From: Clostridiales bacterium | GTDB taxonomy: Bacteria > Bacillota > Clostridia > Christensenellales > Aristaeellaceae | NCBI GenBank assembly: GCA_015056085.1 | Contig: SVHA01000005.1 | Location: 1 to 64,000 of the forward strand | DNA: 64,000 nucleotides | Direction of reading: 5' to 3' | In this document: piece after piece, positions 34,079-42,539 of the stretch | How the letters are laid out: each line of letters starts with the position of its first letter | How positions within the stretch are numbered: position 1 is the first letter of the stretch | Translations under genes and position numbers: made by a program | Notes under the pieces: generated by a model | Told to the model about the DNA's origin: nothing | What the model saw: the letters and a program-made list of their open reading frames with translations, nothing else | Databases searched by the model: none

Positions 34079-35980
34079 TCAGTTCTTCGGCTTGCCGTTG
34101 ACCCAGTCGGTGTGCACCAGTTCGGAGGTGCCGATGCCGAAGAGTTCGTGCATATCACGGGGATTGCCCACGTAGGAATCCTTGCCGGTGCGGTTGAGTT
34201 TTTCGCCCATGAAGATCAGCACGGAGGTGCTGCCACCGTCCAGGTTGAAGGCGGTGTTCACGCCGTGGGCGTACATCAGCATGGCGATGTCATGGGTGGA
34301 AAGGCCCAGGGGGCCCTTGGGCACACGGCCTTCGCAGGTGAGGAACACATAGTGTCCGGGCTCCACCATGCCCACGGCGGAGCGGGGCTCGTTCATGCTG
34401 GCGCTCTTGCCTTTGTAGATGCGCAGTTCGCCGTCCCTGACCAGATAGGGGCCAAAGGCCAGCGCATCCTGCACATCGCCCAGAGCCAGCAGTTCCTTGG
34501 CGGACATTTCCTCGCCGCTCCACACCTTCAGGCTGCCGTCCGTGTGGATGGTGAGGGTGTCCAGGCAGGGGAAGGACATCTTCTTGTTGCCGTTGTAGCT
34601 GTGGAGTACCTCGCCGTCACGGATGACGTTGCCCACGTTGTGGGTGCCGGTGACACGGTAGGTGTAGTAGTCGCCGTTGACGGCGAAGACCAGCTTCGAC
34701 GTCTGGGCCAGCTGCTGGGGAGGCACGGATTCGTTGCGGGTCTTGGCGTTGACATAGGAGTGGGATTCAAGGGCCTCGGCTTCGGGGTTGAAGCGCACGT
34801 CGGAAATAAACCAGCGCTGGGCCTTTTTCGTTTCCGTGATGTCATACTGGACGATCTGCACCTGCAGGGTGGGGGACAGATATGCCCACAGGCCCAACTC
34901 GGGGGATTCAAAGAGGAATTCGCCCTCGGTGAGGAAGCCGTTTTCGTCCCGGTTTTCAGGATAGGGAATCAGGGACACATCGCTGCACACGCCCTCGGAG
35001 AACTTGTCGGCGCAGGCCTGACGCAGGGCGTCGTTGTTTCGTGCTTCCAGCGTGGGCAGGGCGTCGGTGACTTCCTGGGCAGTGTACAGCACATGGGGCA
35101 CAACCCAGACGCCGTAGATGGAAGCGTTGTCGTATTCGTAGTCCTTGTCAAAGGTGTTGGAAAGGGCCAGTTCCGTCTGCAGGGCGGTAACTTCTCCCAA
35201 AGAAGCCAGCATCATGGGGTGATACAGCCGCAGCCAGGAGACCATCTGCAGCTGCACCTTCTTCTCCGTCCAGGATTTGAGGGTGGCAGCGGCGTCCTTG
35301 CCGGTGGCGGCGAAGGCGCCGTAGGCGGGGGTCATGCGCACGCCGGCGTCCCACAGGGAGTCGGCAAAGGCGGCGGGGTTTTCAGGAGCAATCAGGGTGC
35401 AGATCTGCAGGCTGCGGCCGCTTTGCGTCCACTGGGCGATCTGGTCCAGGTCCAGCAGGGCGGCGTCATCCGCCATCACCAGCACGTCGGGCTTGCCGGA
35501 TTCCCACTGGTGCAGGTTAGCAGGCAGGGAACCGGCGGTGAAGGCCCGCAGCTCCATCACGGTCAGGGCGGTGCTGGCGGTGAATTCCACCACGATGCGC
35601 ACCTTGCGGATCATGGGCTCGGCGGAGGTGAGGATACATTCCGTGCCGGGGTTTTCGAGGGTATCCATCAGCGCCCACTTGCCCTTTTCGTTGAGGGTGT
35701 ACAGGCTGACCACGGAGGGCAGGCTGTTCATGCGCAGGTACACGCTGGATACTTCGATGCCGTCCACCGGTTCTGCCACGATTTCCACTTTCTTGGAGCG
35801 GGAGGCGGCAAAAGCGGTGGCGTCATCGCCGTCCTGCATAGCGGCAGCGTCCAGAGACTTGTTGCCCACCTTCCAGGGCATGGTCACTTCCTGGGCGGCG
35901 GTTTCTTCCTGGGCCAGACCCGCAAGGGGCAGCAGGCACAGGCACAGCACAAGGCAAATCAGGCGGAGAAAAATCTTCAT
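34079..35980 (-). CDS. Exported NAGPA-type phosphodiester glycosidase with two extra N-terminal domains
   Basis: 633 residues. After a signal peptide (about 1-22) a beta region to about 150 looks like an F5/8 (discoidin) carbohydrate-binding domain. Residues about 155-360 align by eye with PIG-L-type deacetylases (KPDVLVMADDAALLDLDQI, then SLWDAGVRMTPAYGAF), but the HPDDE metal residues are not intact. Residues about 400-633 are a NAGPA-type phosphodiester glycosidase domain (VFAVNGDYYTY, NTAFNLDGGSTSVLIFMG). The glycosidase part cleaves sugar phosphodiesters in this family, perhaps in cell-wall or exopolysaccharide. AAAAGGAG precedes ATG 35980. Confidence 0.75.
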   Translation of the reverse strand: MKIFLRLICLVLCLCLLPLAGLAQEETAAQEVTMPWKVGNKSLDAAAMQDGDDATAFAASRSKKVEIVAEPVDGIEVSSVYLRMNSLPSVVSLYTLNEKGKWALMDTLENPGTECILTSAEPMIRKVRIVVEFTASTALTVMELRAFTAGSLPANLHQWESGKPDVLVMADDAALLDLDQIAQWTQSGRSLQICTLIAPENPAAFADSLWDAGVRMTPAYGAFAATGKDAAATLKSWTEKKVQLQMVSWLRLYHPMMLASLGEVTALQTELALSNTFDKDYEYDNASIYGVWVVPHVLYTAQEVTDALPTLEARNNDALRQACADKFSEGVCSDVSLIPYPENRDENGFLTEGEFLFESPELGLWAYLSPTLQVQIVQYDITETKKAQRWFISDVRFNPEAEALESHSYVNAKTRNESVPPQQLAQTSKLVFAVNGDYYTYRVTGTHNVGNVIRDGEVLHSYNGNKKMSFPCLDTLTIHTDGSLKVWSGEEMSAKELLALGDVQDALAFGPYLVRDGELRIYKGKSASMNEPRSAVGMVEPGHYVFLTCEGRVPKGPLGLSTHDIAMLMYAHGVNTAFNLDGGSTSVLIFMGEKLNRTGKDSYVGNPRDMHELFGIGTSELVHTDWVNGKPKN

Positions 35981-35997
35981 GGGAATGCTCCTTTTGG

Positions 35998-36906
35998 TCA
36001 CTGGGCCCTGAGGGTGGAGAAATAAATGATATCGCTGACGCTGCGGTCCTTGGATTCGGGGGCGTTGATGCGCTGACCGCCCAGAATGATGGTGACAGAG
36101 CTGCCGCCGTCCAGGTTATAGGCCTGCTTGGCGCCCTTTGCCAGGCACAGTTCCGTCAGCTGAGGGATGGACAGGCCGGCGGCCTTGTCCTGTTCGGGGC
36201 CTTCGGTGGCCACGATCAGATAGCTCAGGGTGTCCAACTGGCAGAAGGCCAGGCGCTGGGCGGGGGTGGGATAGCCGCAGGAGGTCTTTTCCTTGTAGTT
36301 GAATTCCGCCTTTTCGCCGTCGATGATCAGCGCCGGGCCAAAGGCGAAAGCCTCCCGGACTTCGCCTTCGAAGGAATCAAAGGCGGTCTTCATGGTGTTG
36401 TAACTGGCATACATGGGGAAGGTGAGGAAGTTGAAATCACCATTTTCGTCGATGATCAGGGTGTCCCGCATCCAGTGGGGGTTGAAGCGCAGCTGCTCGC
36501 CGCCGCGGACGATCATGCCCTCGGTGTGATAGCCGAAATAATCGCCGTTGATGGCCAGCACGGCGTTATTGGCTTCCGCCATGGCCAGCACGGGCTTCTT
36601 GGCCTTCGACTTGGGGCTGCCGGCGATGGCGGTGCGCATCTGGGAGGCGTCCGTCAGGGTGACATAGACATAATAGATATTGGTGCCATGGGCCACATCC
36701 GTCTCAATGCGGATGGACAGGGTGCCGTCATCATAGCTCATGCCGTCGGCGCCAAAGGCGTCGGCAATGGGTGCATAGGGCGCCGGGCCGGACAGGGGCA
36801 GGGGCTCATAGGCCACCTCGGTGGGGGTGGCGGCGTCTTGCGCCAGAGCGGAGCAGACGGAAAGCACCATCAGCAGGGACAGAATCAGGGAGAGGAATCG
36901 CTTCAT
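35998..36906 (-). CDS. Exported NAGPA-type phosphodiester glycosidase
   Basis: 302 residues. Signal peptide MKRFLSLILSLLMVLSVCSALA, then a single NAGPA domain with NNAVLAINGDYFGYHTEG, EGPEQDKAAGLS and AYNLDGGSSVTIILGG. It is the stand-alone version of the C-terminal domain of the next gene, and the pair probably arose by duplication. AGGAGCG precedes ATG 36906; the frame is open to 36942 without a site. It is the first gene of a three-gene operon with promoter 36942-36970. Confidence 0.85.
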   Translation of the reverse strand: MKRFLSLILSLLMVLSVCSALAQDAATPTEVAYEPLPLSGPAPYAPIADAFGADGMSYDDGTLSIRIETDVAHGTNIYYVYVTLTDASQMRTAIAGSPKSKAKKPVLAMAEANNAVLAINGDYFGYHTEGMIVRGGEQLRFNPHWMRDTLIIDENGDFNFLTFPMYASYNTMKTAFDSFEGEVREAFAFGPALIIDGEKAEFNYKEKTSCGYPTPAQRLAFCQLDTLSYLIVATEGPEQDKAAGLSIPQLTELCLAKGAKQAYNLDGGSSVTIILGGQRINAPESKDRSVSDIIYFSTLRAQ

Positions 36907-36941
36907 CGGGGCATCGCTCCTAATATAAATGATCTCTTCCA

Positions 36942-36970
36942 ATTATACCCGCCTTTGTGTCGCTTGTCCA
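36942..36970 (-). promoter_or_regulatory. Promoter of the NAGPA-LRR operon
   Basis: TGGACA, 17-base spacer, TATAAT on the minus strand. Confidence 0.75.
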
Positions 36971-37105
36971 GTCAAAAAAGGGGAGGGAGGCAGGGCAAGT
37001 TGTAAACATTCATGGCGGAAAAGGAAAAAACCGAACATTTCCCGCTGTAAATACCACCGGAAGGGGCAAGTTCCTGCGTTTTTTTGCCGGATTGCCCGAT
37101 TTGAC

Positions 37106-37134
37106 TTGACAGATGGGGAAAATAACGCTACAAT
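37106..37134 (+). promoter_or_regulatory. Strong promoter of the 37.1-37.5 kb intergenic transcript
   Basis: TTGACA, 17-base spacer, TACAAT; about 480 bases upstream of the RNase Y start codon. Confidence 0.75.
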
Positions 37135-37140
37135 AATTGA

Positions 37141-37446
37141 GACCGGCTGAGGGAATCATCCCCGCATATCGGCGGATGCGCTTTCCATGCTGTTTTTCGA
37201 TAGACCATCCCTGCTCCAGACCATCGTGTCCGGCCTGATTTTGTCCGGCGCGTGATTTTTCGGCGGCCCGATGCCCCTGTATTGCGGCAAAGGCCGGCGC
37301 ATAGGAATTGCACATTTTTATCAGGGGACGTATGTTTCCTGATGGCAGACTGCCCATGGCGGTTTTGCCTGTGATTTTTGTGAGTCGCGGAGGGCGTATT
37401 GTATGCCTGTCCGCCGAAAGGCCCGGTGCGTTTCCGGCCTTTTTGA
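37141..37446 (+). ncRNA. Candidate structured RNA upstream of RNase Y (family not recognised)
   Basis: A consensus promoter (37106-37134) and an intrinsic terminator (37417-37444) bound about 300 bases without a convincing ORF. The sequence has several GC-rich pairings such as CCGGCC/GGCCGG. I looked for tmRNA, RNase P, SRP and T-box signatures and found none; 6S-like RNA cannot be ruled out. It could be a free RNA or a leader with an attenuator for rny. Confidence is for a transcript existing, not for any family. Confidence 0.4.
37417..37444 (+). terminator. Terminator of the candidate RNA
   Basis: AAAGGCC and GGCCTTT around a 12-base loop, followed by a run of T. Confidence 0.65.
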
Positions 37447-37509
37447 GGCATCATTGTGTCCTCATAAGGCGGGAAAGGTGCGTCACCATCCATCGAAATA
37501 GCAGATCAG

Positions 37510-37546
37510 CCGCAGGAAAATAAGCGTTTTCTGCGGTTTTTTGTAT
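37510..37546 (+). terminator. Second terminator upstream of rny
   Basis: CCGCAG-G-AAAA pairs with TTTTCTGCGG, followed by TTTTTTG. Confidence 0.65.
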
Positions 37547-37619
37547 GGCTGGCTGGTCGTTTCCGAGAATAATCAAGCAAGAAAATGCAATTCTGAACAG
37601 GAAAAGGAGGGAATCAGGC

Positions 37620-39203
37620 ATGGAACTCTGGCTGAGCATTGTGCTGATCGCCGTGGCTGCGGTGGTGGGTTGCTTCATTGGCTACATCTATCGCAAAGAT
37701 GGCGTGGAAAAGAAGATCAACCGCACCGAAGAGTATGCCCGCCGTCTGTATGACGACGCGGTGAAAAAGGCGGATGAGTACAAGAAGGAAAAAGTGCTGG
37801 AAGCCAAGGAAGAAATTCTCAAGGCGAAGGCCGAAAATGACCGGGAAAAAGCCGAAAACGAGCGCGAAATGCGTGAAAATGACCGGGAAATCCGTGAACG
37901 CCGCGCTGAACTGAAGCAGGCTGAGCGTCGCATCACCCAGCGTGAGGAAACCCTGGACAAAAAGGCTGATAACCTGGAAGCCCGGGAAGAAAGCCTCAAC
38001 CACAAGCAGGCTGACATCCAGAAACTGCAGGAAGAAACCCAGGCGCTGCATGACCGCCAGACGGTGGAACTGGAACGCATTGCCGGCATGACCCAGGACG
38101 AGGCCAAGCAGGTCATCGTCGAGCGGGTGCAGAAGGAAGCCTTCCACGACGCCGCCTCCATGGTGAGGGACATCGAGACCCGCGCCAAGGAAGAAGGCGA
38201 AAAGAAAGCCCGCAATATCATCGCCCTGGCCATCCAGAAGTGCGCTGCCGACCATGTGGCGGAATCCACCGTGTCGGTCATCGCCCTGCCCAATGACGAC
38301 ATGAAGGGCCGCATTATCGGCCGTGAAGGCCGCAACATCCGGGCTCTGGAAACCGCCACCGGTGTGGACCTGATCATCGACGACACCCCCGAAGCGGTCA
38401 TCGTGTCCGCCTTCGACCCCGTGCGCCGTGAGATCGCCCGCATCACCGTGGAGAAACTCATCATGGACGGCCGCATCCATCCCGCCCGCATCGAGGAAAC
38501 CGTCGAGAAGGCGAAGAAGGAAGTGGAAAACCAGATCCGTGAGGCTGGCGAAAACGCCGTGTACGAGACCAATCAGCATGGCATCCACCACGAACTGGTC
38601 AAGCTCCTGGGCCGTCTGCGGTATCGTACCAGCTACGGTCAGAATGTGCTCAAGCACGCCATCGAAGTCAGCCACCTGGCCGGCCTGATGGCCGCTGAAC
38701 TGGGCGCTGACGTCCAGCTGGCCAAGCGTGCGGGTCTGCTGCACGATATCGGCAAGGCTGTGGACCACGAAGCCGAGGGCACTCACGTGACCCTGGGCGG
38801 CGAACTGGCCCGCAAGTACAACGAATCCCCCGACGTGATTCACGCCATTCTGGCCCACCACAACGATGTGGAGCCCCAGACGGTGGAAGCCGTGCTGGTG
38901 CAGGCCGCTGACGCCATCTCCGCTGCCCGTCCCGGCGCCCGCCGTGAGAGCCTGGAGAACTACATCAAGCGCCTGCAGAAACTGGAAGAGATCGCCACTT
39001 CCTTCGACGGCGTCGAGAAGTGCTACGCCATCCAGTCTGGCCGTGAAGTGCGTATCATGGTCAAGCCCGACGACGTCACTGACGAGGGCACGAAGGTGCT
39101 GGCGAAGGAGATCGCCAAGCGCATCGAAAAGGAAATGGAGTATCCCGGACAGATTCGTGTCAACGTCATCCGCGAGACCCGTTCCACGGAATACGCAAAG
39201 TAA
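37620..39203 (+). CDS. rny: Ribonuclease Y
   Basis: 527 residues. RNase Y is the membrane-bound endonuclease that starts mRNA decay in Firmicutes. It has a single N-terminal transmembrane helix ([20 protein letters not shown]), a long charged coiled coil (about 30-200), a KH domain ([15 protein letters not shown], about 232) and an HD domain ([13 protein letters not shown], about 375). ATG 37620 follows AAAAGGAGG; the frame is open from 37545 but overlaps a terminator hairpin. No clear promoter is seen between the upstream terminators and the gene, so read-through or attenuation of the candidate RNA may drive it. Confidence 0.97.
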   Translation: MELWLSIVLIAVAAVVGCFIGYIYRKDGVEKKINRTEEYARRLYDDAVKKADEYKKEKVLEAKEEILKAKAENDREKAENEREMRENDREIRERRAELKQAERRITQREETLDKKADNLEAREESLNHKQADIQKLQEETQALHDRQTVELERIAGMTQDEAKQVIVERVQKEAFHDAASMVRDIETRAKEEGEKKARNIIALAIQKCAADHVAESTVSVIALPNDDMKGRIIGREGRNIRALETATGVDLIIDDTPEAVIVSAFDPVRREIARITVEKLIMDGRIHPARIEETVEKAKKEVENQIREAGENAVYETNQHGIHHELVKLLGRLRYRTSYGQNVLKHAIEVSHLAGLMAAELGADVQLAKRAGLLHDIGKAVDHEAEGTHVTLGGELARKYNESPDVIHAILAHHNDVEPQTVEAVLVQAADAISAARPGARRESLENYIKRLQKLEEIATSFDGVEKCYAIQSGREVRIMVKPDDVTDEGTKVLAKEIAKRIEKEMEYPGQIRVNVIRETRSTEYAK

Positions 39204-39209
39204 ACACTC

Positions 39210-39240
39210 AAAAAAGTGGCTTCGGCCACTTTTTTGATTT
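39210..39240 (+). terminator. Terminator of rny
   Basis: AAAAAAGTGGC-TTCG-GCCACTTTTTT, perfect stem with a UUCG loop. Confidence 0.95.
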
Positions 39241-39484
39241 TTGCACTCCGTCACTGTCGGGGCTGCAGGCAGCCATGACGGCCGTGACTCCGTGTAAGGA
39301 AGCGATTTTGCAAGCAAAATCGCACGAAAATCGCCGTACAGGGGCTTCGCCCCGCTTAATCGCCCCGAAGGGGCTCGCCGACTTTCGATTTACAGTCGCT
39401 TGGCGGCGAGCGACTGCGCTAAAGGACGCCTTTTCAGGCGAAATGAAACTCCCCACCCTTTTGGGCGGTGTCCGTAAAACTGTT
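39241..39484. repeat. Hairpin-dense intergenic segment unlike the five main elements
   Basis: It holds a near-perfect 10-bp stem with two-base loop (GCGATTTTGC and GCAAAATCGC, 39302-39323), GGGGC-TTC-GCCCC, GCCCC-GAA-GGGGC, GCCT-TTTC-AGGC and CCACCC-TTTT-GGGCGG. No gene was found. It differs in sequence from the modules of the large elements but shares their three-base-loop GC hairpins. Confidence 0.6.
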
Positions 39485-39522
39485 AAAGGTCGTGTATCGT
39501 ATTTGATACACGACCTTTTTTA
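39485..39522. terminator. Strong bidirectional terminator
   Basis: AAAGGTCGTGTATC and GATACACGACCTTT form a 14-bp stem with a 6-base loop, followed by TTTTT. Confidence 0.85.
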
Positions 39523-39616
39523 TATATGCAGGGTTTGGGGCAGGCACGCCCCAACAAGATCATGGTGACAAATTTGGCACCATGGTAGAATCTTGCTTCT
39601 AAAAAACGTTTTTCCT

Positions 39617-40846
39617 TTACAGCACATAGTCTGCGGCGTTGATCACCTTCGTGTCCAACGCACCCTTAATGCCACCAAGAGCTGTCTTGATGATATCACC
39701 GACACCCATATCGTTTTCTTCATCGCTGATGCTTCCGATTTGCCCGACATCTGAGCAGATCATCGTGACGGCATCTTCCTGTTCTTCACTGCATTTGACA
39801 ACGGCGCAATCTTCGATATGCAGGCGTTCGACGATCAGATCCTTGGGGATATCGTCAGCAATTTTAACCACAGCGCAGTCGCTGACATCAATGCCCAAAG
39901 GCTCCTTCTCAAGCATCCACTTCGTGATCTTTATATAGGGTTTATCTCCCAGGGTCGCTCCCTTAGGCTTGATCACTTTGATTTCACCTTCCACCTGGGT
40001 CAGCACTTCCGTTAGCTTTTCCCTCAATTCCTGCGCTACCATAACATCTCCCCGGACATTGAGATATTCCATGACATCCAGCCGTGCAGCGACATCCGCA
40101 GGAACGGTCAGGTCACCGATCACATAGAGCTTGCTGCTGCATTTCAAGTCTGCGCTCAGTTCCACATCATCGCAGACAATTTCCGTACCGTCAGGCACAA
40201 TGATGATCTCCGCCTTCTCATCGATCAGGTCGATTATGGATTCTACCTTGGACTCAGCAATGATGACTTCCTTGGTGCTAAAGGTCACACCCTTATCCCT
40301 AAGCTTCTGGGCATCCAGCTCCGGGTCCACCATGATCATCCGGCGGCCGGACCAGTACAGGCTGTTCTTAGCCCGGAGAACAAACAGCTTGTCAATGACG
40401 GCGCTGCGCTTCAGAACGATTGCGCCATCGGGATAGCAGGTGGTAGAGCCGTTGACAGTAACACCGGTCAGAATGGAGTAGATACTTTCGGGGCAGGTCA
40501 GGCTGCCGTTGATGGTCATGCCAACGCACTGCTCCAGCTGTTTCTGGGTGTCGGGGCCAATGGTAAGGGCACCGTTGACCAGCATATAATACTTGGTTGC
40601 GGGGATAACATCACCACTTTTGATCTCGTCGCTGCCGTTGACGGTGCGGAAATCCACATCCCCCTCTACCTCCATAACATTGGCACAGTTCATGGTAAAG
40701 GGTAGCTTGTTCATAACAGACTTGGCATTGGGGCTTGTCAGCACCGTTGCGCAGTTGATAGTGATCTGCTCATAGTGAGCGTAATTTTCTTCCTGGATCT
40801 TTCTTGCATCGCAGTTTGCGCAGTTGATCAGCAGTTTCTTAGCCAT
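39617..40846 (-). CDS. Repetitive beta-rich protein of unknown function paired with an ECF sigma factor
   Basis: 409 residues, no signal peptide and no membrane helix. The first about 130 residues contain short recurring pieces such as TINCATVLT, TMNCANVME, MLVNGALTIG, MTINGSLTC and VTVNGSTTC, and later YVIGDLTVPA and LNVRGDVMV. The spacing suggests a right-handed beta-helix or bactofilin-like scaffold, but I cannot assign a family. Cysteines recur (INCANCDA, NCATVL, NCANVM). It is 14 bases downstream of the sigma factor gene and has a good ribosome site (GGAGG). The DNA is AT-richer than its neighbours, suggesting transfer. Confidence 0.55.
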   Translation of the reverse strand: MAKKLLINCANCDARKIQEENYAHYEQITINCATVLTSPNAKSVMNKLPFTMNCANVMEVEGDVDFRTVNGSDEIKSGDVIPATKYYMLVNGALTIGPDTQKQLEQCVGMTINGSLTCPESIYSILTGVTVNGSTTCYPDGAIVLKRSAVIDKLFVLRAKNSLYWSGRRMIMVDPELDAQKLRDKGVTFSTKEVIIAESKVESIIDLIDEKAEIIIVPDGTEIVCDDVELSADLKCSSKLYVIGDLTVPADVAARLDVMEYLNVRGDVMVAQELREKLTEVLTQVEGEIKVIKPKGATLGDKPYIKITKWMLEKEPLGIDVSDCAVVKIADDIPKDLIVERLHIEDCAVVKCSEEQEDAVTMICSDVGQIGSISDEENDMGVGDIIKTALGGIKGALDTKVINAADYVL

Positions 40847-40860
40847 AAGATAATCCTCCG

Positions 40861-41322
40861 TTATCGTTCAAGATTTTGTTTGAGTAGTTTTCTGCTGCGG
40901 GATAGCTTGGAGCGGACTGTACCCGGCGGGAGATTCATCATTTGGGATATTTCTTCAGCTGTGTAGCCATCGAAATATCGAAGCTGAAAAATCGCCCGGT
41001 CCTGAGGTTCTATGCTCTGCAGCAACATGGCATTTTCAATCTCCTGGATCCCATGATCTTCTAAGTATTCAGGCTGTAGGCTCTGCTTATATTCATTTTC
41101 CAGAACTGCCCGTCGATACCGATCAAAGAACAGGTTTTTGAAGGTTCGGTATAGCCATGCCCGCCGTTTACTGTGGGACAGATCCTCCACGGTTTCTGTA
41201 TTCATCAGGGCCTTTACAAAGGTTTCCTGTACCAGGTCCTCGGCAAGCTCTTTACTTCCGCTCATACGGGTGCCATAAGATACAAGCTCTTTATAATGGT
41301 CCTCATAGAGTTCTTCCCACAA
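40861..41322 (-). CDS. ECF-type RNA polymerase sigma factor
   Basis: About 153 residues with sigma region 2 (EDHYKELVSYGTRM, AEDLVQETFVKAL, AWLYRTFKNLFFDRYRR) and region 4 (LQSIEPQDRAIFQLRYFDGYTAEEISQMM, PPGTVRSKLSRSRKLL). No anti-sigma factor is adjacent; instead the gene is followed by the repetitive protein. I prefer TTG 41322 as the start because AAGGGGG lies 7 bases upstream; a GTG at 41376 would add 18 residues without a ribosome site. Confidence 0.85.
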   Translation of the reverse strand: MWEELYEDHYKELVSYGTRMSGSKELAEDLVQETFVKALMNTETVEDLSHSKRRAWLYRTFKNLFFDRYRRAVLENEYKQSLQPEYLEDHGIQEIENAMLLQSIEPQDRAIFQLRYFDGYTAEEISQMMNLPPGTVRSKLSRSRKLLKQNLER

Positions 41323-41402
41323 AGGTTTCGCCCCCTTCCTGCTTGGATAACGAATGACAAGGGGAAAGTGTTGCACGATAATGCTTGGATTTCATATAAA
41401 AA

Positions 41403-41436
41403 TACTGCGGGAGCATTGGTTTCCCGCAGTCATAAT
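41403..41436 (-). terminator. Terminator between degV and the sigma factor gene
   Basis: On the minus strand CTGCGGGA and TCCCGCAG are followed by TATTTTTAT. Confidence 0.65.
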
Positions 41437-41473
41437 AAGGTTCGGTAACAATTGCATTGGTTAACTGTTTTAC

Positions 41474-41508
41474 GCCCCCCGCCCATTTCGGCGGGGAGTT
41501 TTTTTGCT
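41474..41508 (+). terminator. Terminator-like hairpin on the plus strand
   Basis: CCCCGCC and GGCGGGG followed by AGTTTTTTTG. The T run is on the plus strand though all nearby genes are on the minus strand, so its use is unclear. Confidence 0.4.
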
Positions 41509-41512
41509 CGAT

Positions 41513-42349
41513 TCAGTTATCCTCAAAGGCCAGCATGATGCCGCCAGCTTCGGCGTAGTAACTGCACAGGCCACGGGCGGGGTGCAGGGTGATATCGGCA
41601 GCGGGGAAATCCGCCAGCAGGGCGTCCCTGAGGGCGGCGGCGAAGGGCTCGTTGTCGCAGTGGTCGATGCGGACCTTGCCGCCCTTCCAGCCTTCGGCGT
41701 GGAGGGAGGAAACGACTTCCTTGAGGGCCTTGCGGTCGCCCCGGCACTTGGCGGTGGTCTGCAGATCGCCCCGGTCGCTGGCTTTGCCCACAATGCGGAT
41801 GCCCAGCAGCCCCACCAGGGCGCCGATGGCCACGCCCACCCGGCCATTTTGAACCAGATTGTGCACGGACTGCAGGATGAAATACAGGTGGGTGCGGCGC
41901 AGGTACCGGGTGATTTCTTCCACGATGGCGTCAAAGGGCATCTCTTTGGCGAAAAGCTCCGCCAGTTTTTCGATGACCAGGCGCATTTCCGGGCCGGTGG
42001 ACAGGGTGTCGATGACATGGACGCGGCGGCCGGGGTGGGTTTCTTCATAATCCCGTGCCGCCAGCCGGGCGGCGTTGCAGGAGCCGGACAGCGTGCTGGT
42101 GATGGCGATGCAGAACACGTTTTCCGCATCCCCGAAGGCGCTTTCCCAGTCATGGGGGCCGGGGCAGGCGGTGGAGGACCGCTCGTGCAGATGGGACAAA
42201 TCCCGCACCATGGAGGCCACGTCCAGATGGGCGTCATCCACATAATGCTTGCCGCCCGCCAGGATGGTCAGGGGAACAGAGGCGAAGGGCGCCCCCGCAA
42301 AATCGGTCACATTAGAGGAAGAATCAGCCACGATACGATAGGAAGACAT
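41513..42349 (-). CDS. DegV-family fatty-acid-binding protein
   Basis: 278 residues of the DegV/FakB family, which bind a fatty acid and present it to a kinase. It has the N-terminal IVADSSSNVT, the TSTLSGSCNAAR lipid-binding motif and the late HCDNEPFAAALRDALL. ATG 42349 follows AGGGG. The leader holds a perfect 17-base palindrome (CGGTTTTT-G-AAAAACCG, 42386-42402) and the promoter spacer has an inverted repeat, both possible control sites. No fakA is nearby. Confidence 0.9.
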   Translation of the reverse strand: MSSYRIVADSSSNVTDFAGAPFASVPLTILAGGKHYVDDAHLDVASMVRDLSHLHERSSTACPGPHDWESAFGDAENVFCIAITSTLSGSCNAARLAARDYEETHPGRRVHVIDTLSTGPEMRLVIEKLAELFAKEMPFDAIVEEITRYLRRTHLYFILQSVHNLVQNGRVGVAIGALVGLLGIRIVGKASDRGDLQTTAKCRGDRKALKEVVSSLHAEGWKGGKVRIDHCDNEPFAAALRDALLADFPAADITLHPARGLCSYYAEAGGIMLAFEDN

Positions 42350-42410
42350 AACATATACCCCTCTGAATTCGTAATAACCTGTTATCGGTTTTTGAAAAAC
42401 CGCTGACAAC

Positions 42411-42439
42411 ATCATATCAGTTTCCCGGAAACTTGTCAA
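42411..42439 (-). promoter_or_regulatory. Promoter of degV with operator-like inverted repeat
   Basis: TTGACA, 17-base spacer, TATGAT on the minus strand; the spacer is AGTTTCC-C-GGAAACT (about 42419-42433), a perfect 7-bp inverted repeat. Confidence 0.75.
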
Positions 42440-42483
42440 GAGGAGACAAAAACCGCAACAGAAAGTTTACATATGGTTTTCGG

Positions 42484-42512
42484 TTGACGCAGGCGGGGGA
42501 AAGCCGTATAAT
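42484..42512 (+). promoter_or_regulatory. Promoter of the DUF1836 gene
   Basis: TTGACG, 17-base spacer, TATAAT. Confidence 0.8.
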
Positions 42513-42539
42513 AAGGGGGAAACAAGGAGGAATGAACTC

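Noticed and set aside
37128-37493. A 121-codon minus-strand ORF before rny
   Set aside because: No ribosome site, no recognisable domain, and it lies over the candidate RNA and its terminators.
37141-37546. tmRNA, RNase P RNA, SRP RNA or T-box leader in the gap before rny
   Set aside because: None of the hallmark sequences was found: no tRNA-like ends, no GAGGAAAGTCC, no GGAAG-type SRP loop, no T-box sequence.
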